Shown here: positions 9,093-18,292 of the stretch, one piece after another
Numbering within the stretch: position 1 is the stretch's first letter
How the letters are laid out: every line of letters begins with the position of its first letter
NCBI RefSeq assembly: GCF_000422485.1
Contig: NZ_AULW01000030.1
Span: 62,001-126,000 of the forward strand
DNA from: Paenibacillus pasadenensis DSM 19293
GTDB lineage: Bacteria; Bacillota; Bacilli; Paenibacillales; Paenibacillaceae
DNA length: 64,000 nt
Direction of reading: 5' to 3'
Program-made: the position numbers and the translations under genes
Notes under the pieces: generated by a model
The model's input: the letters and a program-made list of their open reading frames with translations, nothing else
Database searches by the model: none
Told to the model about the DNA's origin: nothing

Positions 9093-9968
9093 ATGAGCAT
9101 GAAAATGATCCCGGCGCTGCGGGCGCCGAAAAGGCTGAACCGCTCCTTGACGGTCAGCTTCCTTCTGTTCGCGCTGCTGGCCGTGTTCGGCGCCTTCATG
9201 GCGCTGCCGCTCGTCTACGCGATCAACAACGCCTTCAAGCCGCTCGACGAGCTGTTCATCTTCCCGCCGCGTGTCCTCGTCAGCAATCCGACCTTCGACA
9301 ATTTCTACGATCTGGTCGCCCTGATGGGCAGCTCGTGGGTGCCGTTGTCCCGCTATATCGGCAATACGCTGCTCATCACGCTTGTCGGCACGGCCGGACA
9401 TATCCTGCTCGCGTCCGCCGCCGCCTATCCGCTCGCCAAGTACAAGATGCCCGGCGGCAAGACGCTGTTCTCCATCGTCGTCCTGTCGCTGATGTTCTCG
9501 GGCCACGTCACGGCGATTCCGAACTACATGGTCATGTCGTGGCTCGGCTGGATCAACACGCATGCGTCGATCATCGTGCCGGCGCTCGCCTTTCCGCTCG
9601 GATTGTTCCTGATGAAGCAGTTCATGGAGCAGATTCCCGACGCGCTCATCGAGGCGGCCAAGATCGACGGAGCGAACGAGTACCGGATCTACTGGACGAT
9701 CGTCATGCCGAACGTCAAGCCGGCCTGGCTGACGCTCATGATCCTGCAGTTCCCGATGCTGTGGGGCACCGACGGCGGCAGCTTCATTTACAGCGAAAAC
9801 TTGAAGACGCTTCACTACGCGCTCGGCCAAATCACGCAGGGCGGGATCGCGCGGGCGGGCGTCGGAGCGGCGGTCGCCTTGATCCTCATGATCGTGCCGA
9901 TCACGCTGTTCATCCTCTCCCAGAGCAGCGTCATCCAGACGATGGCGACCTCCGGGATGAAAGAATAG
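9093..9968 (+). CDS. sugar ABC importer permease, MalG/YtcP type
   Basis: A 291-residue partner permease with six hydrophobic segments and the EAA loop IEAAKIDGANEYRIYWTIVM. The start at 9093 has GGGGAG five bases upstream and follows the previous stop after one base, so translation is probably coupled. The C-terminal Pro- and Met-rich helix (LILMIVPITLFILSQ) is typical of the second permease of this family. It forms the first of two permease pairs in the locus. Confidence 0.92.
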   Translation: MSMKMIPALRAPKRLNRSLTVSFLLFALLAVFGAFMALPLVYAINNAFKPLDELFIFPPRVLVSNPTFDNFYDLVALMGSSWVPLSRYIGNTLLITLVGTAGHILLASAAAYPLAKYKMPGGKTLFSIVVLSLMFSGHVTAIPNYMVMSWLGWINTHASIIVPALAFPLGLFLMKQFMEQIPDALIEAAKIDGANEYRIYWTIVMPNVKPAWLTLMILQFPMLWGTDGGSFIYSENLKTLHYALGQITQGGIARAGVGAAVALILMIVPITLFILSQSSVIQTMATSGMKE

Positions 9969-9985
9969 AAAGGAGCCGTTGCGCG

Positions 9986-11449
9986 ATGCTGGCATTGCTA
10001 CGAAGGACCAAGAGCCATCTTCTGATCGCCGCGGCCTGCCTGCTGGGGACCAGCCTCGGCGGCGGGATCGCAGGAGCGGAAGATACGGCGGGCTCCTACA
10101 ATTATTCCTTCTGGGGAGACACGGTGTCGGCGCCGGCCGCCTATCAGGCGACGGAGCTGCTCGGCGGAGACGATCTCGGCGCCGGTGCTCTGAAGGAGCC
10201 GAGCGATTTGCATGTGACCGATGACGGAGAGATCTACCTGCTGGACTCCGGCAACAACCGGGTGCTCGTGCTCGGTCCCGGCTTCAAGCTCGACCGGGTG
10301 ATCGACTCGTTCGAGCGGGACGGTAAGCGCGAGACGTTCTCGAATCCGCAGGGGCTGTTCGTCACGGACGACAAGGAGCTTGTCGTCGCCGATACGGGCC
10401 ACAAGCGGGTCGTTCGGCTCGACCGCGAGGGCGGGCTGCGGCAGGTCGTCGAAAATCCGACCTCCGAGTTTCTCGCCGAAGGGTTCTCCTTCTCCCCGGT
10501 GCGTGTCGTCGTCGACAAGGCGCAGCGGATGTACGTGATGGCGGCCGGCGTGTTCGACGGCTTCATGGAATTCAGCTCGAGCGGAGACTTCACGTCGTTC
10601 ATCGGCGCCAACCGCGTTTATTTCAACCCGATGGACCATCTCTGGAAAATGCTGTCCACCAAGGCGCAGCGCAGCCAGATGGTCATGTTCACGCCGACCG
10701 AATATACGAACCTCGACATCGACGAGGAAGGCTTCCTGTACGCGACGAACGGCCAGGTGACCGACAGCGTGCGCAAGCTGAACGCGCAAGGGACGGACAT
10801 CCTGCGCCGGGAGGGCTACTTCGCCCCGGAGGGCGACATCTACTACACGATCGAGGACGGGCCGGCCCGTCTCGTCGACATCGACGTCGGCGACAGCGAG
10901 ATGTACTCCATCCTCGATGCGAGCCGCGGACGGATCTTCACCTACAACGGCGACGGCCATTTCATGTATGTGTTCGGCGGGATCGGCAACCAGCTCGGGG
11001 AGTTCAAAAACCCGACCGCCGTCGATCGGCTCGGCGAGGACTTTCTCGTACTCGACAAAGCGCTCGGCGAGCTGACCGTATTCCGCACGACGGAATACGG
11101 GCGCACGCTGAACGAGGCGGTGCGCAGCTATTATCGCGGCGACGAGGAGCAGGCGTACGAGAAGTACCGCCAGACGATCCAGATGAACGCCAATCTCGAG
11201 TTCGCCTACTCCGGCATCGGCAAGGCGCTGCTGCGGCAAGGGGATTACCGGGAGTCGATGGCCTACTTCAAGCAGAGCATGGACCAGGAGGGCTACTCCA
11301 AAAGCTTCCTGCTGTACCGCAAGCAGGTGCTGCGCAGCCACTTCGCGACGATCATGAGCGTCGTGCTCGCGCTGGCGGCCGGGTATGCCATATTCCGCAA
11401 ATACCGCAAGGCGAAAGGAGGGGGAAAGGTTGCGGCAATGGAATCGTGA
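9986..11449 (+). CDS. NHL-repeat protein with TPR and C-terminal membrane helix
   Basis: The 487-residue protein has an N-terminal signal or anchor sequence (about 8-28). NHL-like beta-propeller repeats follow (EPSDLHVTDDGEIYLLDSGN, NPQGLFVTDDKELVVADTGH, NLDIDEEGFLYATNG, KNPTAVDRLGEDFLVLD). Two tetratricopeptide-like units come next (AYEKYRQTIQMNANLEFAYS, then YRESMAYFKQSM), and a C-terminal transmembrane helix ends in a basic tail. The propeller should lie outside the cell. Its place between two importer permease pairs points to a scaffold or sensor linked to transport; no enzymatic residues were recognised. The ATG at 9986 has AAAGGAG ten bases upstream. Confidence 0.85.
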   Translation: MLALLRRTKSHLLIAAACLLGTSLGGGIAGAEDTAGSYNYSFWGDTVSAPAAYQATELLGGDDLGAGALKEPSDLHVTDDGEIYLLDSGNNRVLVLGPGFKLDRVIDSFERDGKRETFSNPQGLFVTDDKELVVADTGHKRVVRLDREGGLRQVVENPTSEFLAEGFSFSPVRVVVDKAQRMYVMAAGVFDGFMEFSSSGDFTSFIGANRVYFNPMDHLWKMLSTKAQRSQMVMFTPTEYTNLDIDEEGFLYATNGQVTDSVRKLNAQGTDILRREGYFAPEGDIYYTIEDGPARLVDIDVGDSEMYSILDASRGRIFTYNGDGHFMYVFGGIGNQLGEFKNPTAVDRLGEDFLVLDKALGELTVFRTTEYGRTLNEAVRSYYRGDEEQAYEKYRQTIQMNANLEFAYSGIGKALLRQGDYRESMAYFKQSMDQEGYSKSFLLYRKQVLRSHFATIMSVVLALAAGYAIFRKYRKAKGGGKVAAMES

Positions 11450-12065
11450 AGCGCTGCGCTATCCGTTTTATGTCATCCTGCATCCGTTCAACGGCTACTG
11501 GGACCTCAAGTACGAGCGAAGCCGGAGGCTGAACCTGATCCTGTCGCTCGCCATCCTGTGCCTGCTGGCGCTCACGAACATCCTGCAGACGCAGTACAGC
11601 GGCTTTGTCGTGAACCTCGTCTATCCGGACAGCATCAACAGCCTGATGGAGATCGTCTACGTCTTTGTCCCCGTGCTGTTCTGGTGCGTCGCCAACTGGT
11701 CGCTGACGACCCTCATGGACGGCGAAGGAAAATTCCGCGACATCTTCGCCTCGACCTGCTTCGCGCTGGCGCCGCTCGTCGTCATTCATTTCCCGTGGAT
11801 CTGGCTGAGCAACGTCATCTCCTTGCAGGAGGTCCCGTTCTATCGGTTCTCCACGAGCGTGGCGCTGCTCTGGTCGGCGTTCCTGCTGTTCGTCGGAAAT
11901 ATGACCGTGCATCAATATTCGCCGATGAAAACGATCGGCATGATCATCCTGACGCTCGTCGCGATGGGCTTCATGGCGTTCCTCTGTCTGCTGTTCTTCA
12001 GCCTGATCCAGCAGATCGTGTCGTTCGTCAGCATCATCTATCAAGAGATCGCGCTTCGCGGCTGA
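11430..12065 (+). CDS. YIP1-family membrane protein
   Basis: The TTG at 11430 is chosen because AGGAGGGGG ends five bases before it; the nearest in-frame ATG further upstream lies inside the NHL gene and has no ribosome site. The gene overlaps the previous one by 20 bases. The 211-residue product begins with a short amphipathic stretch (REALRYPFYVILHPFNGYWD) and has five hydrophobic helices, as in YIP1 integral membrane proteins. The function of bacterial YIP1 proteins is unknown. In this locus it is locked into the operon with the NHL protein and the DUF5696 lipoprotein. Confidence 0.85.
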   Translation: MRQWNREALRYPFYVILHPFNGYWDLKYERSRRLNLILSLAILCLLALTNILQTQYSGFVVNLVYPDSINSLMEIVYVFVPVLFWCVANWSLTTLMDGEGKFRDIFASTCFALAPLVVIHFPWIWLSNVISLQEVPFYRFSTSVALLWSAFLLFVGNMTVHQYSPMKTIGMIILTLVAMGFMAFLCLLFFSLIQQIVSFVSIIYQEIALRG

Positions 12066-12083
12066 GAGAGAGGAGGGGTGGAC

Positions 12084-14633
12084 ATGAGCAAGATCCAAAA
12101 AGCGCTGCTTGCCGGCGCGATCGCGGCCGCCCTGCTGGCGGCAGGCTGCTCCGGCGAAGGCGCGGATGCCGGAGCGGGGCAGGAAGCGCCGGCTGTGGAG
12201 GCGTTCGCGAAGGGCAAGCCGCTGCAGGCGTCCTTCGCCGACAGCCGGCTGAGCGGGATGAAGGGCGTCGCCGAGAACGGCAGGCTGCGCCTGCTGGCGA
12301 ACGACGAGACGGGCGAGATCGCCGTCCTCGATCAGGCGTCGGGAGAGATCTGGCGCAGCAATCCGGCCGAGGCGGACGCCGATCCGCTCGCCTCCGGCAT
12401 CAACAAGGAGCTGCTGTCTTCGCAGCTGCAGCTTGATTTCTACAACAGCTTCGGCCAGATCAGCTCGATCAACTCGTTCACGGACAGCGTCAAGCACAAG
12501 CAGCTCCGGATGGAGAAGATCGACGGCGGCGTCAGCGTCACCTACCAGTTCGGCACCGCTCAGAAAACAGCGGAGGACGTGCCGCTGCGGCTGAGCGCCA
12601 AGCGGATGGAGGAGCTGAGCGCCAAGCTGGACAATACCGGCAAGCGCGCCCTGAAGATCGCCTATACGGAAAACAAGGAGACGGCGGTGTTCGAACGGAA
12701 CGACGACGCCTTGAACGGCCTGCAGCTCACGCGCGCGCTGCAGGCGCTGGAGACGGCCGGCTATACGCCGGAGCTGCTCGAGCAGGACATGGCCGAGCTG
12801 GGCTTCACGCAGGAGAAGGCCGCGCCGCGCGTCTTCCAGGCGACGGTGAACTATACGCTGGAGGAGGGCTCGCTGCTCGTGCATGTGCCGGTCGGCGAGA
12901 TCCAGTTTCCGGCGGCCTATCCGGTGAATACGATTTCCGTGCTGAGCTTTTTCGGAGCGGGGAGCGCCCGGGAGCAGGGCTCGATCTTCGTGCCGGACGG
13001 CTCCGGCTCGCTGATCCATTTCAACAACGGAAAGGCCAAATACCCGGCATACCAGCAGATGGTGTACGGCTCGGATCAGACGATGGACCGGATCGAGGAC
13101 GACGCCCGCGAGCAGCCGGTCCGCCTGCCGGTATTCGGCCTGATCAAGGAGAAAGGGGCGTTCCTCGGCATCATCGAGGAAGGCGCTGCGGCCGCGGCCG
13201 TCAAGGCGGACGTAAGCGGACGGCTGAACAGCTACAACAACGTCTATCCGAGCTTCTATGTGATCAACAAGGGAGAAGTGACGCTCGACGCGAACGGACA
13301 GCAGCGCTCGCTGCCGAAATTCCAGGAAGCGCCGATGAAAAGCGACTTCAAGGTGCGGTACGTCTTTTTGAGCGGCGAGGACGCCTCCTATGAAGGCATG
13401 GCGCGGTATTACCGCAGCTATCTGCTGGACGGCGGCGCGCTGGCGAAGCCGGCCGAAGCGAAGGCCGAGGACATGCCGTTCTACCTGCAGCTGGTCGGCA
13501 GCATCTCCAAGAAGAAGCATCTCCTCGGCATTCCTTATGAGGCGCAGGTGCCGCTGACGACGTTCAAGCAGGCGGAGGACATCGTGGAGCGGCTGCAGGA
13601 GCGCCGCATCAGCTCGATCAGGCTGAAGTACGACGGCTGGTTCAACGGCGGTCTCGACCATAAGGTGCCGTCGAGCGTTTCGGTCGACCGGGCCGTCGGC
13701 GGAGCCAAGGGACTGGAGAGCTTCGCGGCCTTCGCCAAGGCCAAGGGGATCGAGCTGTATCCGGCCGCCGCGCTGCTTGTCGCCCGCACGACCAAAGGCT
13801 TCGACGAGTCGGATGACGCCGCCCGGACGCTGCGCGCGGTGCCGGCCCGCGTCTATCCGCTCGACCTCGCGCTGAATCGGCGCGACCGCACTCAGGAGCC
13901 GTCCTACGTCGTCTCGCCTCGGTTCGCGCCGAGCTATGCGGGCACGCTTGCCGACAGCCTGAAGGACAGCGGAGCCGGAGGCGTCGCGCTGACCGATCTG
14001 GCCAGCCAGCTGAACAGCGATTACCGCAAGCGGGATCAGATCGACCGCACCGAGTCGGAGCACTATTCGCTGGATGCGCTGCAGCAATTCCGGGAGCGCG
14101 GACTGAGCATGATGGGCGAGGGAGGCAACGTTTACGCGCTGCCGTATTTGACCGACGTGACGCATGCGCCGATGGGCAACAGCAGCTTCAAGCTGGAGGA
14201 CGAGGAGATTCCGTTCTACCAGATGGTCGTGCGCGGCTCGGTCCGCTACGCCGGCCGGCCGTTCAACCTGTCCTCGTACACGGATGACCGCCTGTATGTG
14301 CTGCGCTGCATCGAGTACGGCGCGGGCGTATCGTTCGAGTGGATCTATGCGCCGAACAGCAGCGTCAAGGACAGTGACTATCACCGGCTGTACGCGGTCA
14401 ACTACGGCATGTGGCTCGACAAGGCCGCCGCGATGTACAAGGAAGTGAACGAGGCGCTCGGGCCGGCCGGCCAAAGCCCGATCGTCGGCCATGAAAAGCT
14501 GGCGGACGGCGTATATCGGACGGAGTACGGCAGCGGCCTGGCCGTCATCGTGAACTACAACGCGCATCCGGTGCAGGCCGAAGGCAGGACGATCGAGGCG
14601 CGAAGCTATGCGACAGGGGGCGGACAGGCATGA
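12084..14633 (+). CDS. DUF5696-type lipoprotein
   Basis: The 849-residue protein begins with a lipoprotein signal (LLAAGC, Cys at about residue 23). The ATG at 12084 lies five bases after AGGAGGGG; the GTG two codons earlier overlaps that site. The body contains GSGSLIHFNNGKAKYP and SIRLKYDGWFNGGLDH, and a late half with alternating strands and helices (LYPAAALLVA, GGVALTDLAS, GEGGNVYALPYLTD) that reads like a TIM-barrel of glycosidase type. I assign it to the DUF5696 family known beside sugar transporters of Paenibacillaceae. Glycosidase activity is a guess from fold appearance. Its stop overlaps the next permease start. Confidence 0.8.
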   Translation: MSKIQKALLAGAIAAALLAAGCSGEGADAGAGQEAPAVEAFAKGKPLQASFADSRLSGMKGVAENGRLRLLANDETGEIAVLDQASGEIWRSNPAEADADPLASGINKELLSSQLQLDFYNSFGQISSINSFTDSVKHKQLRMEKIDGGVSVTYQFGTAQKTAEDVPLRLSAKRMEELSAKLDNTGKRALKIAYTENKETAVFERNDDALNGLQLTRALQALETAGYTPELLEQDMAELGFTQEKAAPRVFQATVNYTLEEGSLLVHVPVGEIQFPAAYPVNTISVLSFFGAGSAREQGSIFVPDGSGSLIHFNNGKAKYPAYQQMVYGSDQTMDRIEDDAREQPVRLPVFGLIKEKGAFLGIIEEGAAAAAVKADVSGRLNSYNNVYPSFYVINKGEVTLDANGQQRSLPKFQEAPMKSDFKVRYVFLSGEDASYEGMARYYRSYLLDGGALAKPAEAKAEDMPFYLQLVGSISKKKHLLGIPYEAQVPLTTFKQAEDIVERLQERRISSIRLKYDGWFNGGLDHKVPSSVSVDRAVGGAKGLESFAAFAKAKGIELYPAAALLVARTTKGFDESDDAARTLRAVPARVYPLDLALNRRDRTQEPSYVVSPRFAPSYAGTLADSLKDSGAGGVALTDLASQLNSDYRKRDQIDRTESEHYSLDALQQFRERGLSMMGEGGNVYALPYLTDVTHAPMGNSSFKLEDEEIPFYQMVVRGSVRYAGRPFNLSSYTDDRLYVLRCIEYGAGVSFEWIYAPNSSVKDSDYHRLYAVNYGMWLDKAAAMYKEVNEALGPAGQSPIVGHEKLADGVYRTEYGSGLAVIVNYNAHPVQAEGRTIEARSYATGGGQA

Positions 14634-15532
14634 GGATCGGATGGAGGACGCGTTCCTATGCGCAGCAAAAGGCGATGTGGGGGTTTCTGTTCGTGCTTCC
14701 CTGGCTGCTCGGATTCATCTTTTTCTTCCTGCTGCCGTTCCTGACGTCGTTCCGCTACAGCCTCAGCACGATCGAGGCCAACTCCAAGGGCATCATCGTC
14801 ACCTATGCCGGCTTCGCCAACTATGTCAACGCGCTGACCGTCCATACGAGCTTCAACCGCATCCTGACGGAGTCGATCGTGAACATGGTCGTCAACGTGC
14901 CGCTCATCATCATCTTCAGCCTGTTCCTGGCCGTCCTGCTGAACCAGAAGTTCCTCGGCCGGTCGATCGCGCGCTCGATCTTCTTCCTGCCGGTCATCCT
15001 GTCGTCCGGCGTCATCATGACGCTGGAGTCGAGCAGCCTCGTGCAGGCGGTCAACGATCAGGCGGCCGGGTCCGGAGGACTGATGAACTCGTTCGGAGCC
15101 TACGAGCTCGCGCGGCTGATGATGCGCTCGGGCGTCAACGAGACGATCGTCCTTTATTTGACGGAAGCGGTCGGGCGCATCTATGAGATCGTCAGCCAGT
15201 CGGGCGTGCAGATCCTGATCTTTCTCGCCGGCATCCAGTCGATCTCGCCGCAGCTGTACGAGGCGTCCAAGATGGAGGGCGCGACGGGCTACGAAGCGTT
15301 CTGGAAGATTACGTTTCCGATGGTCAGCCCGCTCATCCTGGTGAACCTGGTCTATACGATCATCGACTCCTTCGCCAGGAACAATATGACCGACCTGATC
15401 CGCGAGACCGGCTTCACGACCTTCAACTTCGGCCTGAGCTCGGCGATGGCATGGATCTACTTCGCCTCGATCCTGCTCATTCTGCTGCTCAGCGTCTACA
15501 TCGTCTCCAAGCGGGTCTTCTATCAAGAGTAG
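14630..15532 (+). CDS. second sugar ABC permease, MalF/LplB type
   Basis: This 300-residue permease has about six membrane helices and the EAA-type loop ASKMEGATGYEAFWKITFPM. It starts with an ATGA overlap on the DUF5696 gene, which implies translational coupling. It is not closely similar to the first MalF-type permease by eye, so the second pair is not a recent duplicate. A periplasmic-side insertion (about residues 143-185, containing GSGGLMNSFGAYEL) is longer than usual. Confidence 0.9.
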   Translation: MRIGWRTRSYAQQKAMWGFLFVLPWLLGFIFFFLLPFLTSFRYSLSTIEANSKGIIVTYAGFANYVNALTVHTSFNRILTESIVNMVVNVPLIIIFSLFLAVLLNQKFLGRSIARSIFFLPVILSSGVIMTLESSSLVQAVNDQAAGSGGLMNSFGAYELARLMMRSGVNETIVLYLTEAVGRIYEIVSQSGVQILIFLAGIQSISPQLYEASKMEGATGYEAFWKITFPMVSPLILVNLVYTIIDSFARNNMTDLIRETGFTTFNFGLSSAMAWIYFASILLILLLSVYIVSKRVFYQE

Positions 15533-15547
15533 GGGAGTGAGAGCCAA

Positions 15548-16495
15548 GTGACAACCGCCCGCTTGTTTTCGCTGGAAAGCTGGAAGCGCTGGTCATGGTC
15601 CATCGTCCGGCTGACGCTCATCGTCGGCCTGTCGTTCGTCATCCTGTATCCGATCCTTCAAAAGATCTCGACCGCGATCAAGGACAAAAAAGACTTGTAT
15701 TCGCCGATCGTCGTGTGGATACCCGAAACCTATTCCTGGAACAACTTCAAGCAGGCCATCTCGATCATGGATTACTGGCATACGCTGCTCAACACCTTCT
15801 CGCTGTCGCTGCTGACGACGGTGCTGACCGCAGCCTCGTGCGCGCTGGCCGGCTACGGCTTCGCCCGGCTCAAGTTCAAGGGCAGCGGCCTGCTGTTCGC
15901 CGGCGTCATCCTGACGATCATGGTGCCGCCAACGACGATCCTGATTCCGATCTACCTCAATCTGAAGGACTTCACGCTGATGGGCATCATCCCGCTGCTG
16001 ACCGGGAAGTCGGTCAATCTGCTCAACACGTATTGGCCGTTCATCCTGACGAGCATCACGGCGAATTCGTTGAAGGCCGGCCTGTACATCTTCATTTTCC
16101 GGCAATTTTTCCGAGGCGTGCCCAAGGAGGTCGAGGAAGCGGCCTACATCGACGGCGCGGGCGTCGTGCAGACGTTCCTGCGCATCATGCTGCCGAACGC
16201 CGTCCCGTCCATCGTCACCGTCACGCTGTTCTCGTTCGTCTGGCAGTGGAACGACAGCTTCTTCACGACGACCTACCTGACCTCGAGCAAGGTCTTGTCG
16301 ACGCAGCTCTCGTCGCTGCCCTACAACCTGGCCATCTTCCTGCAGGACGGGGATGCTTCGCAGGCGGATCCGTTCTATCTGAGCATGGTCCAGGATACGG
16401 GCATCCTGCTGGCGATCCTGCCGCTCATCGTCCTTTATCTGTTCGTGCAGCGCTACTTCGTCGAGAGCATCGAGCGGACCGGCATCGTCGGCTAG
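15548..16495 (+). CDS. second sugar ABC permease, MalG/YtcP type
   Basis: A 315-residue permease with a GTG start at 15548, preceded by AGGGGAGTGAG. It has six hydrophobic helices and the loop EEAAYIDGAGVVQTFLRIML that contacts the ATPase. It pairs with the gene 15 bases upstream to make the second importer channel of the locus. The C-terminal segment FVQRYFVESIERTGIVG is the usual family ending. Confidence 0.92.
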   Translation: MTTARLFSLESWKRWSWSIVRLTLIVGLSFVILYPILQKISTAIKDKKDLYSPIVVWIPETYSWNNFKQAISIMDYWHTLLNTFSLSLLTTVLTAASCALAGYGFARLKFKGSGLLFAGVILTIMVPPTTILIPIYLNLKDFTLMGIIPLLTGKSVNLLNTYWPFILTSITANSLKAGLYIFIFRQFFRGVPKEVEEAAYIDGAGVVQTFLRIMLPNAVPSIVTVTLFSFVWQWNDSFFTTTYLTSSKVLSTQLSSLPYNLAIFLQDGDASQADPFYLSMVQDTGILLAILPLIVLYLFVQRYFVESIERTGIVG

Positions 16496-16544
16496 CGCGG
16501 CGCATCGACGGCTTGTTGAATTCGATTTTCGTGGAGGCATCCTT

Positions 16545-18074
16545 ATGAGCGCAGTCATCTCGAATCCGATTGTGTGGGCCGATGTGCCGGATCCGTGCGT
16601 CATCCGCGTCGGCTCCGCCTTTTACATGGTCAGCACGAGCATGCACTCGATGCCCGGCTGTCCGATCCTGAAGTCCGTCAACCTGCGGGACTGGGAGCTG
16701 ATCGGCTACGTCTACGATACGCTTGAGGACAACGAGGCCCATCGCCTGCAGGACGGCCGGGGCATCTACGGAAAAGGCTCCTGGGCGGCTTGCCTCAGGC
16801 AGCATGGCGGCTGGTTCCATGTCTGCTTTTCCAGCAACGACATGGACCGCTTCTACATGTACCGGACGCGCGACATCGAGCGCGGTCCGTGGGAGCGCCA
16901 TGTCATGCCCGGCCTGCTGCATGATCCGAGCCTGCTGTTCGACGACGGGCGCGTCTATGTCATCCACGGCAACGGCGACATCCGCATCACGGAGCTGACG
17001 GCCGATGCGACGGCGCGGCTGCCGGGAGGCGTCGACCGGCTGCTGCTCGCGACGGAGACCGAGGGCATCGGGCTGTGCTGCGAGGGCTGCCATGCTTTCC
17101 AGAGGAACGGCTTCTATTACCTGTTCTTCATCGAATGGCCGCGCACGGGAAATCGCCGGCGCCGCCAGCTCGTCTACCGCTCGCAGCGGCTGCTCGGACC
17201 GTACGAGCGGCGCGAGCTGCTGGACGACGATCTCGGCTATCGCAACAACGGCGTCGCCCAAGGCGGCATCGTGGACGACGGCCTTGGCGGCTGGCATGCC
17301 GTGCTGTTCCAGGATCATGGCGCGGTCGGCCGCGTTCCGTGCGTCGTGCCGGTGACCTGGGAGGACGACTGGCCGGTCTTCGGCGTCGATGCCAAGGCGC
17401 CGCTGTCCTATGCGACGGGGCTGCCCGCATCGGCGCCGCAGCCGCTTGCCGCAAGCGACGAGTTCGACTACGGCTCGGACCGGCTCGGACTTTTCTGGCA
17501 ATGGAACCATAATCCCGATCCGCGGCTCTGGTCGGTGACCGAGCGGCCGGGCTATTTGCGGCTGCGGACCGGCATGCTCGCCAGCAGCGTCGAATACGCC
17601 CGCAATACGCTGACGCAGCGGACCGAAGGACCGGCCTGCAGCGCGAGCGTGCTGCTCGACGCCGCCGGCCTGCTGCCCGGCGATCGGGCGGGACTGGCCG
17701 CACTGTCGTCGCAGTTCGGCCTGATCGGCCTGCGGGCGGAGGCGGACGGGAAACGAAGCGTCGTCATGGCAGTGAAGGGCGAGGACGGAGGGGAGCTTGT
17801 GCGGGAGAGCCGTCCTTACGCCAAGGACTGCATCTTCCTGCGGCTTGACTGCCGCTTCGAGGAGGGAGAGGATATCGCGGAATTTTTCTATTCGGAGGAT
17901 GGAGCGGCATGGGAGCGGCTTGGCCCGCCGCTGGAGATGGCGTATACGCTCCATCATTTCATGGGCTACCGCTTCGGGCTGTTCTGCTATGCGACCGAGC
18001 ATGCGGGAGGCTTCGCCGACCTGGATTATTTCCGCTATCGCAAGGTCAGCGGGCGGACGGCGGCTGATGGCTGA
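16545..18074 (+). CDS. GH43-family glycosidase (beta-xylosidase/arabinofuranosidase type)
   Basis: The 509-residue protein has no signal peptide. The five-bladed propeller carries the three family acids: Asp16 as likely base (DVPDPCVIRVG), Asp127 (LLHDPSLLFDDG) and the general acid Glu180 (CCEGCHAF). A C-terminal beta-sandwich (about 305-500) of the kind fused to many GH43 xylosidases follows. It should remove xylose or arabinose from short oligomers after import. It follows the second permease pair after 49 bases and has GTGGAGG before its ATG. Substrate choice between xylose and arabinose is not decidable here. Confidence 0.9.
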   Translation: MSAVISNPIVWADVPDPCVIRVGSAFYMVSTSMHSMPGCPILKSVNLRDWELIGYVYDTLEDNEAHRLQDGRGIYGKGSWAACLRQHGGWFHVCFSSNDMDRFYMYRTRDIERGPWERHVMPGLLHDPSLLFDDGRVYVIHGNGDIRITELTADATARLPGGVDRLLLATETEGIGLCCEGCHAFQRNGFYYLFFIEWPRTGNRRRRQLVYRSQRLLGPYERRELLDDDLGYRNNGVAQGGIVDDGLGGWHAVLFQDHGAVGRVPCVVPVTWEDDWPVFGVDAKAPLSYATGLPASAPQPLAASDEFDYGSDRLGLFWQWNHNPDPRLWSVTERPGYLRLRTGMLASSVEYARNTLTQRTEGPACSASVLLDAAGLLPGDRAGLAALSSQFGLIGLRAEADGKRSVVMAVKGEDGGELVRESRPYAKDCIFLRLDCRFEEGEDIAEFFYSEDGAAWERLGPPLEMAYTLHHFMGYRFGLFCYATEHAGGFADLDYFRYRKVSGRTAADG

Positions 18075-18292
18075 TGCCGGCGCCAGGCCGTTCCTGGTTG
18101 AAGTCGCGGACGTAGCCGAGAATTTCCGGCGTGACGGCATTGCGGGTCACCGGCTTGAAGGGGAGGTGAATGGCATGATGCGGCGCGGCCCAAAAAAGTG
18201 TAACGGATAGGCATGCATCGGCGTTACCTTGAACGTGCAGGCTTCCCGGACGCTGCCTTCCGGAACATAGACGGCGCCCCAAGGCTTGAATA
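18061..18292 (-). pseudogene. possible frameshifted coding remnant of unknown family
   Basis: Read on the minus strand, 18292 to about 18197 encodes a stretch including KPWGAVYVPEGSVREACTF, and 18195 to 18076 encodes one including FKPVTRNAVTPEILGYVRDF. Both use the G/C-ending codons typical of the real genes nearby. The two pieces are in different frames, and the switch falls at a run of six T (18192-18197, minus strand); one more T would join them. No start codon or ribosome site is evident. It could be a relic of a longer gene or chance. I do not recognise the family. Confidence 0.35.

Noticed and set aside
11352-14567. Very long minus-strand open frame opposite the DUF5696 gene
   Set aside because: It is a shadow of a GC-rich gene: the plus strand has a signal peptide, lipobox, ribosome site and operon overlaps, while the minus frame has none and its composition is dominated by Arg, His, Ala and Val.
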